This document shows, piece after piece, positions 7,854 through 15,679 of a stretch of 64,000 nucleotides of DNA. The DNA is from Umezawaea tangerina (lineage in GTDB: Bacteria > Actinomycetota > Actinomycetes > Mycobacteriales > Pseudonocardiaceae): NCBI RefSeq assembly GCF_003002815.1, contig NZ_PVTF01000002.1:434001-498000 (forward strand), given 5' to 3'. The first letter of the stretch is position 1. Each line of letters starts with the position of its first letter. Under the pieces are notes generated by a model that did not search any database, was not told where the DNA came from, and was given only the letters and a program-made list of their open reading frames with translations. The position numbers and the translations under genes are program-made.

Positions 7854-8012
7854 TCACGCCTCCGGCTTGGCCGCCGTCAGCTCCGTGCCCTCGCCGCCGT
7901 CCTCGTCCTCGGCGTAGATGACGTCGTCGTCGAGGTTGGCGAGCATGTCGCGCAGCTCCTCGGGCGACATGGCCTTGAGTTCGTCGGCGTCCACCAGCTG
8001 CGAGAGAACCAT
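7854..8012 (-). CDS. Acidic microprotein, copy 2 (free-standing, 52 residues)
   Basis: This frame starts at ATG 8012 with AAGGGAAG about five bases upstream and ends at 7854. Residues 1-33 match copy 1 exactly. By my reading the DNA of that part differs at five positions, all synonymous, so the protein sequence is under selection. After residue 33 the tail differs in sequence and length (E-D-E-D-G-G-E-G-T-E-L-T, ending K-P-E-A). The sequence is strongly acidic, lacks Cys, Trp and Phe, and has a likely helix from about residue 9 to 28. It has its own consensus-like promoter and a strong hairpin behind it, so it looks like a highly expressed single-gene unit. I do not recognise the family and cannot assign a function. 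Confidence 0.75.
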   Translation of the reverse strand: MVLSQLVDADELKAMSPEELRDMLANLDDDVIYAEDEDGGEGTELTAAKPEA

Positions 8013-8083
8013 GCGACTTCCCTTTGCTAGGAGTGAACCGGCGCCGTCCGTGGTCGCGGTCGGCACGGTTCGGTTCACCCAGG

Positions 8084-8112
8084 AACGTAGGACCGCTTCC
8101 CTTGCCTGTCAA
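8084..8112 (-). promoter_or_regulatory. Consensus-like promoter for microprotein copy 2
   Basis: On the minus strand, TTGACA (8107-8112), exactly 17 bases, then TACGTT (8084-8089). Transcription would start near 8077, leaving a leader of about 65 nt to ATG 8012. This is one of the best promoter matches in the window. Confidence 0.7.
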
Positions 8113-8220
8113 GGCGAGCGCGCGGCACGGGCCGCGCGGTCCGCCCGGACCCGGAACGCCCGCACGTCGGGTAGGGTCGGCGCCACTCTCCACAACCTTT
8201 GGGGGCAAAGGGGGTTCGGG

Positions 8221-9234
8221 TTGCGGTGGACCGGTATCCACGTGATGTCCAGCGCGTTGGCGGTGGGCGACATCGAGAACGTCTCGCTGGCGGTGGCCGA
8301 CGGGCGCTACGACGACGAGCTCGCCGCGGCGCACGACTACGCGTCGGTGTCCTCGGCGGAGGACGCGCACCCGGTGGAGATGGCCGTGCGGGCGGGCACC
8401 CTCGCCCTCGAACGGTCCACTGTGGATCCGATGTCCGTCGTCCTGCACGCCCACACCGGCAGCACGCCGCAAGGACCGGACGACGTGGTCCCGGCCGCCT
8501 ACGTGCAGGGCAAGACGCTCCCCCACCCCGTGTTCACCGTCGACGTGCGGCAGATGTGCAACGGCGCCTTGGCCGCGCTCCAGCTCTCGGCGGCGTATCT
8601 GACCGCGACCGGTCCCGGCACGGCGGCGCTCGTGACGACCTCGGACCGGCACGGCGGCCCCGGCGTGAACCGGTACCGCCTCGACCCCGGCGGCGTGGAC
8701 GGCGACGGCGCGTCGGCCGTCGTGCTGCGCAACGGCCCCGGCCCGCTGCGGCTGCTGTCGACCTCGGTGCTGGGTGACGGCAGGTTCACGACCACGACAC
8801 CGCTGGACCCGGCGGACTTCCCCGACCGGCGCGCGTTCCTGATGGCCCACCGCAAGCGGCTGTTGCCGATGCTGCGGTCGATGTCCGCGCTCGAACAGGA
8901 GTGCGTGGCGCAGGCGCTCGCCGACGCCGACGCCAAGGCGGAGGACGTGGCGCGCTGGGTGTTCCCGAACATCGGCGCGAACATGGTCGACCACGAGGTG
9001 CACGAGAGCCTCGGCGTCGACGAGTCGCGGACGACCTGGGACTGGGGCCGCACGGTGGGACACCTCGGTTCCACCAACCAGTTCGGCGGCCTGACCCACC
9101 TCACCGAGACCGGGGCCGTGCGCCCCGGCGACCTGATCGCGCTGTGCGCCAGCGGAGTCGGCTTCAGCTACGGCTGCGCCGTGCTCGAGGTGGTCGACCC
9201 GCCCGCGTGGGCGGCGGACGCCACGACGGCGTGA
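8221..9234 (+). CDS. KAS III (FabH)-like ketosynthase/acyltransferase family protein
   Basis: A 337-residue thiolase-fold protein. The nucleophile is Cys113 in D-V-R-Q-M-C-N-G-A-L-A-A. The second half has F-P-N-I-G-A-N-M-V-D-H and, near the end, H-L-G-S-T-N-Q-F-G-G-L, in the places of the FabH H and N motifs, but both are altered. This fits the secondary-metabolite KAS III group (CerJ, DpsC and similar), some of which make esters or amides instead of C-C bonds. The start is TTG 8221, with AAAGGGGG upstream and the usual family start in phase. An ATG at 8245 would cut into the first strand. It sits directly before the NRPS and could prime it or release its product. Confidence 0.85.
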   Translation: MRWTGIHVMSSALAVGDIENVSLAVADGRYDDELAAAHDYASVSSAEDAHPVEMAVRAGTLALERSTVDPMSVVLHAHTGSTPQGPDDVVPAAYVQGKTLPHPVFTVDVRQMCNGALAALQLSAAYLTATGPGTAALVTTSDRHGGPGVNRYRLDPGGVDGDGASAVVLRNGPGPLRLLSTSVLGDGRFTTTTPLDPADFPDRRAFLMAHRKRLLPMLRSMSALEQECVAQALADADAKAEDVARWVFPNIGANMVDHEVHESLGVDESRTTWDWGRTVGHLGSTNQFGGLTHLTETGAVRPGDLIALCASGVGFSYGCAVLEVVDPPAWAADATTA

Positions 9235-9280
9235 GCGGCCCACGACCGCTGTGCACACCGCCGAACCCGAACGGATCCCG

Positions 9281-12200
9281 ATGACGAACGCCAGTCCCGT
9301 GCCCGACCGGCTCGCCGAGGTCGCCGCCCGGCGGCCGGACTCCGTCGCCGTGCGCGACCGCATCCGCGCGCTGACCTACGCCGAGCTGGACGACCGGGTC
9401 TCGCGGGTGGCCGGCGGACTGGCCGCGCGCGGGGTCGGTCCCGGTCATGTGGTCGGCGTGTGCCTGGAGCGCGGCGTGGACCTGGTCGTCGTCCTGCTCG
9501 CGGTGTGGCGGGCGGGTGCGGCTTACCTTCCGGTCGACCCCGGCCACCCGGCCGAGCGGATCGCCCACGTGCTCGGGGACTCCGGCGCCTCGCTGGTGGT
9601 GACCGACGCGCCCAGCGCGACCGCGACCGCTTCGTCCACTGTGGACAAAGCGCTGCTCGACGCCCTGCCGTCCGCCGAACCGCTGCCGTCACGGGCGTCG
9701 GCCGCCGGGCTGGCCTACCTGATGTACACCTCGGGCTCCACCGGGCGGCCGAAGGGCGTCGCGGTCCGGCACGCCGCGGTGTCGGCGACGCTGGCGGCGC
9801 TGGTGGAGCGCCCCGGCTTCGGCGCGGACGACGTGCTGGTGGCGGTGACGACGGCGGCGTTCGACATCTCGGTCGTCGAGCTGTTCCTGCCGCTGCTGGT
9901 GGGCGGCGCGGTCGTGGTGGCGGGCCGCGAGGACGCGGTGGACCCGACCCGGCTGGCCGGGTTGCTGGCCGACGGCGCGACGGTGCTGCAGGCGACGCCC
10001 GCGACGTGGCGGCTGCTGCTGGACGACGGGTGGTCGCCGCCGCCGGGGTTCCGGGTGTGGTGCGGTGGCGAGGCGATGCCCGCCGACCTCGCGGACCGGT
10101 TGGCGCGCATCGGGTCCCCGGTGTGGGACCTGTACGGCCCGACCGAGACGACGATCTGGTCCGCGGTCTCCCGGCTGGGTCCGGACGGCGTGCTCACCGA
10201 CTGGGCGGACCTCGCGGGCGAACGGGTCGTGGTCCTCGACGACACCTTCGCCCCGGCCGAGCCCGGCAGGGTGGGCGAGGTCTGCATCGCGGGTTCCGGG
10301 CTCGCCGACGGCTACCCCGGTCGGGCTGCGCTGACGGCCACCCGGTTCGTGCCCGCGCCGGGTGGTGCGCGCTGGTACCGGACCGGTGACCTGGGCCGGG
10401 TGCTGGCGGACGGCCGGGTGGAGCTCCTCGGCCGGGCCGACCACCAGGTGAAGATCAACGGGCACCGGGTCGAGCTCGGCGAGATCGAGGCCCGGCTGGC
10501 CGCGCACCCGCGGGTGCGGGCGGCGGTCGTCCACCCGAGGGCGACGCCCGCCGGCGGGACCCGGCTGGTCGGATACCTGACCGGTGCCGCGGTCGCGGCC
10601 GACGACCTGGTCGCGCACCTGCGCGCGGTGCTGCCGGACTACATGGTGCCCTCGGACTTCGCCTGGTTGAGCGAGTTCCCGCTCAACAGCAACGGGAAGG
10701 TCGACCGCGGCGCGCTGCCCGACCCGTCCCGGCGGGCGCCCTATGCGCCGCCGACGACCGAGGACGAGGCGCTGGTGGCACGGGTCTGCGAGGACGTGCT
10801 CGGCCTCGCCGGTCTCGGGACGGCCGACGACCTCGTCGCGCTCGGCGTCGACTCGCTCGCCGCCGTCCGGCTGGTGTCGGCGCTGCGCGAGGCGACCGGG
10901 GCGGCGCCGTCGGTGGCGGACGTGCTGCGGGCCCGGACGGTCGGCGCGGTCGCCGCGCTCCCCCGGCGCGGTGCGACCGGTCTCGTCGGCGCGGACGCCG
11001 GTCCGCCGCTGACGACGTCCGGCCAGCGCGCGCTGTGGTTCCTGCACCAGCTCGCTCCTGGGGACGACCCGTACGTGGAGCCGTGGGCGGTGCGCCTGCG
11101 CGGCCCGCTCGACCCGGCCGTGCTGCGGGAGCGGCTGCGCGCGGTGCTGGAGCGGCACGAGCCGCTGCGGACCCGGTTCCCCGTGGTGGACGGGGAACCC
11201 GCGCCCGTGCTCGACCCGGTGCCGGACGAGCCGTTCACGCTGTCCACCGCGGACTCGCCGGACGCGGTGGCCGACCTCCTCGCCGCGGAGCCGAAGCGGC
11301 CCTTCGACCTCGCCGACGAGCCGCCGTTCCGCGCGCACCTGCTCCGGCTCGCCGACGACGACCACGTGCTGGTCGTGTCCATCCACCACATCGCCTGCGA
11401 CGGCCTGTCCCTCGACGTGTTCGCGGCCGAGCTGGCGTCCACACCGGACACCGCGCTCACGGCCCGGTACCGGGACTTCGCGGCGTGGCAGCGGACCTGG
11501 CTCGGCTCGCCCGAGGCCGCCGCGCAGCTCGACCACTGGCAGCACGCGCTCGCCGACCAGGACCGGGCGCGGCTGCCCACCGACCGCCCCCGCCCCGAGG
11601 TCCGCGACCACGACGGCGCCGCGGTCTCCTTCACCGTGCCCGCCGACGTGGTGGCACGGCTGGACGAGCTGGGGTCGGCGCACGGCGTGACGGGCTTCGT
11701 GCTGCACCTGGCGGCGTTCCAGGCGGTGCTCGCCCGGTACTCGGGCGGCCACGACGTCGTGGTCGGCACCCCGACCTCGGGCAGGCCGCACGCCGGGCTC
11801 GCCGGGCTGGTCGGGTACTTCGCGAACGTCGTGGTGGTCCGCACGGACACCGGCGGGAACCCGACGTTCGCCGAGCTCCTGGACCGGACGCGGGTGGCCG
11901 TGCTCGACGCGCTGGAGCACCAGGACGTGCCGTTCGACCGGGTCGTGGACCGGGTCGCGCCGGGCCGGTCGCTCGGCGACAACCCGCTGTTCGACGTGTC
12001 GTTCAGCTACACCGTCGCGGACCCGCCCGTGCCCGACGTCGCGGGCGCCGCGGCGCGGCGGCTGCCGGTCCCCCGCCGCACCGCCAAGTTCGACCTGCTG
12101 CTGGACCTGGTGCGGCAGCCGGACGGCACCGTGATCGGCGAGGTCGAGTACGCCACCGCGCTGTACGACCGGGCGACCGCAGACCGGGTCGCCCGCGGGT

Positions 12201-14059
12201 TCCGGACCCTGCTGGCCGCCGTCACGACCACCGACCGCCCCGTCGCCGAACTCCCCGTGCTCACCGACGACGAGCGGCGGGAGCTGAGCGCCTTCGCCAC
12301 CGGGCCGCACACCGACCCCGGAACCCTGCTGCTGCACGAGATCGTCGAACGGGTCGCCCGCACCAGCCCCGACGCGGTGGCGGTCGTCGCCGCGGACGGG
12401 CGGAGCACGACGTTCCGCGAGCTGAACGCCTCCGCGAACCGGCTGGCCCGGCAGCTGGTCATGCGCGGGGTCGAGGCGGAGGACGTCGTCGGCGTGGTGC
12501 TGCGCGACGGTCCCGCCCTGCTGACCGCGCTGCTCGCGGTCCTCAAGGCCGGTGCCGCGTACCTGCCGCTCGACCCGGACGACCCACCGCTGCGGCGGTC
12601 CGCGCTGCTGGCCGCCGCGTCCGCGCGGCTCGTGGTGACCGGCAGCCGACTGTCCGATGTGGACGTACCGCAGGTGCTGACGGGCGACCCGACCATCGCG
12701 GTGCACTCCGACCACGACCTCGGGCTTCGGCTCCCCGCGGGCGCGCTGGCCTACGTGGTCTTCACGTCCGGGTCGACCGGCACCCCCAAGGGCGTGCAGG
12801 TCGAGCACCGCAACATCGTGAACTACACGACCTGGGCGCGGGAGGCCTACCGGTCCACGCGCGGTGCGGGCGCCCCGCTGTACTCCTCGATGGCGTTCGA
12901 CCTGCCGGTCACCTCGGTGTTCCCGGTGTGGGCGGCGGGTGAGCCGGTCGTCTGCGGCGGGGACGGGCGCAGCGCGGAGAACCTGGTGGGGCTCGCGGGC
13001 CGGGGCGGGTTCGGGCTGGTCAAGCTGACGCCGTCGCACCTGGCGGTGCTCGACCAGGCGCTCAGCCCGGACCAGGTCGCGACGGCCGCGGACCACCTCG
13101 TGGTCGGCGGCGAGCAGCTGCACGGCCCGGTGCTGGCCACCTGGAGGGAGCACGCGCCGGACACGATCGTCGTCAACGAGTACGGCCCGACCGAGACGAC
13201 GGTCGGGTGCACGTGGTTCGCGACGCGGGCCGGTGACCTCGCCGACGGGGTCGTGCCGATCGGCACCCCGGTGGCCAACACGACGGCACGGGTGCTCGAC
13301 GCGGCCCTGCGGCCGGTCCCGGTGGGCGTGCACGGCGACCTGTGGGTCGGCGGCGCGCAGGTCACCCGCGGCTACCGCGACGCGCCCCGGCAGACGGCGG
13401 AGCGGTTCGTCCCCGACCCGTACGCGGCGGTGCCGGGCGCGCGGATGTACCGGACCGGCGACCTGGCCCGGTTCCGCGCGGACGGCGTGCTGGAGTACGC
13501 GGGCCGGTCGGACGACCAGGTGAAGGTGCGCGGCTACCGCGTCGAACCGGCCGAGGTGGCGGCGGCGGTGACCGCGCACCCGGCCGTGGCGGATGCGGTC
13601 GTGGTGGTGCGCGACGGCATGCTCGTCGCGTACCTGGCACCGCAGGACGTGGACGTGGCGGCCGTGCGCGAGTCGGTGGCGCGGCGGCTGCCCGCGCACC
13701 TGGTCCCGGCCAGGTGGGCGCCGCTCGCGGCGCTGCCGCACACCCCGAGCGGCAAGGTCGACCGCAACGCCCTGCCCGCGCTGCCGGAGAACGCGCCGGT
13801 GGCCCGCCGCCGGTCGCCGGTCGAGTCCGGTGTGGCGGAGGTGGTCGGCGCGCTGCTGGGCTACGACGACCCGGACCTGGAGGAGAACTTCTTCGACATC
13901 GGCGGCGACTCGCTGCTGGCCATGAAGGCGGTCAGCAGGCTCAAGGCGCGCTACCCGGTGCAGCTCACCGTCATGGACATGTTCGCCACCGCGTCGATCG
14001 CGGAGCTGGTGATCAGGATCGAGTCGAAGCTCGCCACGGCGGCCGACCAGGCCGGTTAG
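9281..14059 (+). CDS. Nonribosomal peptide synthetase, A-T-C-A-T, no thioesterase
   Basis: A protein of about 1592 residues. Order: adenylation 1 (about 1-480; L-M-Y-T-S-G-S-T-G-R-P-K-G, Y-G-P-T-E-T-T, N-S-N-G-K-V), carrier 1 (L-G-V-D-S-L), condensation (S-I-H-H-I-A-C-D-G with the HHxxxDG motif intact), adenylation 2 (F-T-S-G-S-T-G-T-P-K-G, Y-G-P-T-E-T-T, T-P-S-G-K-V), carrier 2 (I-G-G-D-S-L). Pocket residues read by hand are D-I-V-Q-W-G-L-I-W-K for A1, close to glycine codes, and D-L-T-K-V-G-E-V-G-K for A2, close to asparagine/aspartate codes. The first module has no condensation domain and so loads the chain. There is no TE, reductase or epimerase domain, so release must be in trans. ATG 9281 is preferred; GTG 9251 is also in frame. 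Confidence 0.95.
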   Translation: MTNASPVPDRLAEVAARRPDSVAVRDRIRALTYAELDDRVSRVAGGLAARGVGPGHVVGVCLERGVDLVVVLLAVWRAGAAYLPVDPGHPAERIAHVLGDSGASLVVTDAPSATATASSTVDKALLDALPSAEPLPSRASAAGLAYLMYTSGSTGRPKGVAVRHAAVSATLAALVERPGFGADDVLVAVTTAAFDISVVELFLPLLVGGAVVVAGREDAVDPTRLAGLLADGATVLQATPATWRLLLDDGWSPPPGFRVWCGGEAMPADLADRLARIGSPVWDLYGPTETTIWSAVSRLGPDGVLTDWADLAGERVVVLDDTFAPAEPGRVGEVCIAGSGLADGYPGRAALTATRFVPAPGGARWYRTGDLGRVLADGRVELLGRADHQVKINGHRVELGEIEARLAAHPRVRAAVVHPRATPAGGTRLVGYLTGAAVAADDLVAHLRAVLPDYMVPSDFAWLSEFPLNSNGKVDRGALPDPSRRAPYAPPTTEDEALVARVCEDVLGLAGLGTADDLVALGVDSLAAVRLVSALREATGAAPSVADVLRARTVGAVAALPRRGATGLVGADAGPPLTTSGQRALWFLHQLAPGDDPYVEPWAVRLRGPLDPAVLRERLRAVLERHEPLRTRFPVVDGEPAPVLDPVPDEPFTLSTADSPDAVADLLAAEPKRPFDLADEPPFRAHLLRLADDDHVLVVSIHHIACDGLSLDVFAAELASTPDTALTARYRDFAAWQRTWLGSPEAAAQLDHWQHALADQDRARLPTDRPRPEVRDHDGAAVSFTVPADVVARLDELGSAHGVTGFVLHLAAFQAVLARYSGGHDVVVGTPTSGRPHAGLAGLVGYFANVVVVRTDTGGNPTFAELLDRTRVAVLDALEHQDVPFDRVVDRVAPGRSLGDNPLFDVSFSYTVADPPVPDVAGAAARRLPVPRRTAKFDLLLDLVRQPDGTVIGEVEYATALYDRATADRVARGFRTLLAAVTTTDRPVAELPVLTDDERRELSAFATGPHTDPGTLLLHEIVERVARTSPDAVAVVAADGRSTTFRELNASANRLARQLVMRGVEAEDVVGVVLRDGPALLTALLAVLKAGAAYLPLDPDDPPLRRSALLAAASARLVVTGSRLSDVDVPQVLTGDPTIAVHSDHDLGLRLPAGALAYVVFTSGSTGTPKGVQVEHRNIVNYTTWAREAYRSTRGAGAPLYSSMAFDLPVTSVFPVWAAGEPVVCGGDGRSAENLVGLAGRGGFGLVKLTPSHLAVLDQALSPDQVATAADHLVVGGEQLHGPVLATWREHAPDTIVVNEYGPTETTVGCTWFATRAGDLADGVVPIGTPVANTTARVLDAALRPVPVGVHGDLWVGGAQVTRGYRDAPRQTAERFVPDPYAAVPGARMYRTGDLARFRADGVLEYAGRSDDQVKVRGYRVEPAEVAAAVTAHPAVADAVVVVRDGMLVAYLAPQDVDVAAVRESVARRLPAHLVPARWAPLAALPHTPSGKVDRNALPALPENAPVARRRSPVESGVAEVVGALLGYDDPDLEENFFDIGGDSLLAMKAVSRLKARYPVQLTVMDMFATASIAELVIRIESKLATAADQAG

Positions 14060-14146
14060 CGCGCCCGCACGGGCTGTGCCAGGCTGGCCGGGACGTGGTG
14101 GCCGGTAAGGCTTCCCGTCGGTCCTGTACGCCGTGGAGGGTGAGCG

Positions 14147-14968
14147 TTGCCGACGATCTCGATCATCACCGCCGCGTACGCCCCCAAGTCGGACTTCCTG
14201 CCCGCCACCGCGGACGGCGTGCGGGCGCAGGTCCTGCCCGCGGGCTGGGACGTCGAGTGGGTCGTCCAGGAGGACGGGGCGGACCCGTCCCTGGAGGCGT
14301 TCTTCCACGACGTCCCGAACGCCCGGTACGGCGCCAACGGGGTCCAACTCGGGATCAGCGCCACCCGCAACCTCGCGCTAACGCGGGCGAGGGGCCGGCT
14401 GGTGCAGGTCCTCGACCACGACGACGTGCTGCTCCCCGGCGCGCTGGCGACGCTGCTGGCCGCGTTCGAGCGCCACGAGATCCACTGGGCCGTCGGCGCG
14501 GCGGACGACCTGCTGCCCGACGGCACCCGCAAGGCCTGGGACTCCGCGCTCCCCTTCGGGCTGGTGAAGGCGGGCGAGGCCAACGCGTGGGCCGAGGCCC
14601 ACGGCGGCAACTGGCCCGTGCACTGCGCGGGTCTGCTGGTGCGGACCGACTCGCTGCGGGCCGTCGGGGGTTGGGCTTCCTCACCGGTGGACGACGACCT
14701 GGTCGCCTTCGCGGCGCTGTCCGAGCTGGGTGACGGCTGGAACGAGCAGGCCGTCACCTGGCTCTACCGCCAGCACGCGGGCCAGACGACCCGGTCGGAC
14801 GCCCTCGTCGGGCTGCGGGACGCGGGTCGGCTGATGGCGCTCCAGCGGGTCAAGGCGCTGCGCGGGGCGGGCATGGTCTTCGCCCCGGCCGCTCCCCTGG
14901 GCTTCGACGGCCGGAGCCACGACGTGAACCTGCTGGGCAACATCAAACCGCCCGCGAGCCTGGGCTGA
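14147..14968 (+). CDS. GT2-family glycosyltransferase (GT-A fold)
   Basis: A 273-residue protein starting at TTG 14147 behind GGAGGG. It begins with the GT2 strand P-T-I-S-I-I-T-A-A-Y, has an early acidic pair in W-V-V-Q-E-D-G-A-D, G-I-S-A-T-R-N-L-A-L-T-R-A-R-G, and the metal-binding L-D-H-D-D-V-L near residue 87. No membrane segment or signal peptide is visible, so it acts in the cytoplasm. It follows the NRPS after 87 bp on the same strand, before the hairpin that ends the cluster. It may glycosylate the peptide product or, like some RiPP glycosyltransferases, a ribosomal peptide. The sugar and acceptor cannot be read from the sequence. Confidence 0.85.
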   Translation: MPTISIITAAYAPKSDFLPATADGVRAQVLPAGWDVEWVVQEDGADPSLEAFFHDVPNARYGANGVQLGISATRNLALTRARGRLVQVLDHDDVLLPGALATLLAAFERHEIHWAVGAADDLLPDGTRKAWDSALPFGLVKAGEANAWAEAHGGNWPVHCAGLLVRTDSLRAVGGWASSPVDDDLVAFAALSELGDGWNEQAVTWLYRQHAGQTTRSDALVGLRDAGRLMALQRVKALRGAGMVFAPAAPLGFDGRSHDVNLLGNIKPPASLG

Positions 14969-14974
14969 CCGCCC

Positions 14975-15007
14975 TCGTGCAACCGCTCGTGGCGAGCGGT
15001 TGCACGA
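14975..15007 (+). terminator. 15-bp perfect hairpin ending the NRPS-GT transcript
   Basis: Arms 14975-14989 and 14993-15007 with a 3-nt loop lie 7 bp after the glycosyltransferase stop and just before the end of the convergent Rrf2 gene. It probably terminates both. Part of the stem (CGAGCGGT and TGCAC) resembles the hairpin at 7776-7820. Confidence 0.8.
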
Positions 15008-15017
15008 AGACCTGCTG

Positions 15018-15485
15018 TCATCGCCCCCGGCGTTGCTCGTCGGTGCGGTACTCCGCCGCCATGGCGGTGATCGCGGGCGGCAGGCGTTCGGCGACGAGGT
15101 CGGCGAGGGTGACGTTCTCCAGGACCGAGCGCAGGCTCGTGCGGACGGCCATCCAGACGTCCAGCAGCGCGGTGGCCGGACCGGTGTACCCCAGGTCCTT
15201 CAGCCCACCGTCGCGGACGCGGGCCAGCGGACCGTCGATCGCGCGGGCCACGTCGGCCACGGTGATCTCGGCGGCGGGACGGGCCAGCGAGTAGCCGCCC
15301 CCTCGGCCGCGGTGACCGCGGACCAGGTGCGCGGCCTTGAGGTCGTTGAGGATCGTGAGCAGGAACGCCACCGGGATGTCCTGCGCGCCCGCGACGTCCT
15401 CCGCCCGCGCCAGCTCCCCCGGCGGCACGGCGGCCAGCTCCGCCATGGCGCGCACGGCGTAGTCGACCTTGGCGGAGATGCGCAT
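15018..15485 (-). CDS. Rrf2-family transcriptional regulator (CymR-like, no Fe-S cysteines)
   Basis: A 155-residue protein beginning M-R-I-S-A-K-V-D-Y-A-V-R-A-M, the standard Rrf2 start, with a winged helix and the wing G-R-G-G-G-Y-S-L-A. The three cysteines that hold a cluster in IscR/NsrR-type members are absent, which points to the CymR-like subgroup that controls cysteine and sulfur genes. It diverges from cysD (15680), so it probably regulates sulfate assimilation from the region between. GATAAT seven bases before ATG 15485 suggests a leaderless transcript. Confidence 0.88.
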   Translation of the reverse strand: MRISAKVDYAVRAMAELAAVPPGELARAEDVAGAQDIPVAFLLTILNDLKAAHLVRGHRGRGGGYSLARPAAEITVADVARAIDGPLARVRDGGLKDLGYTGPATALLDVWMAVRTSLRSVLENVTLADLVAERLPPAITAMAAEYRTDEQRRGR

Positions 15486-15679
15486 GCGACCGATTATCCA
15501 GGTCCCCCGGTACGCGTCCCCGGTGAGGACGTCAACTTCCGTCCACGGCACGTGAACACGTTGTGCCACAAGGGCGACAGGCTTCGACGGGTGTGCCTGC
15601 CACACCGTGGACGGCTCCCGCGGCCATGCCTAATCTCGCACAAAGTTGACCGACAAACCCAAGTTAGCGGGGCGGGGGC

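Noticed and set aside
9689-14347. A minus-strand open frame of about 1550 codons opposite the NRPS
   Set aside because: High G+C codon bias leaves stops rare on the antisense. The plus strand has all NRPS motifs, the minus strand none.
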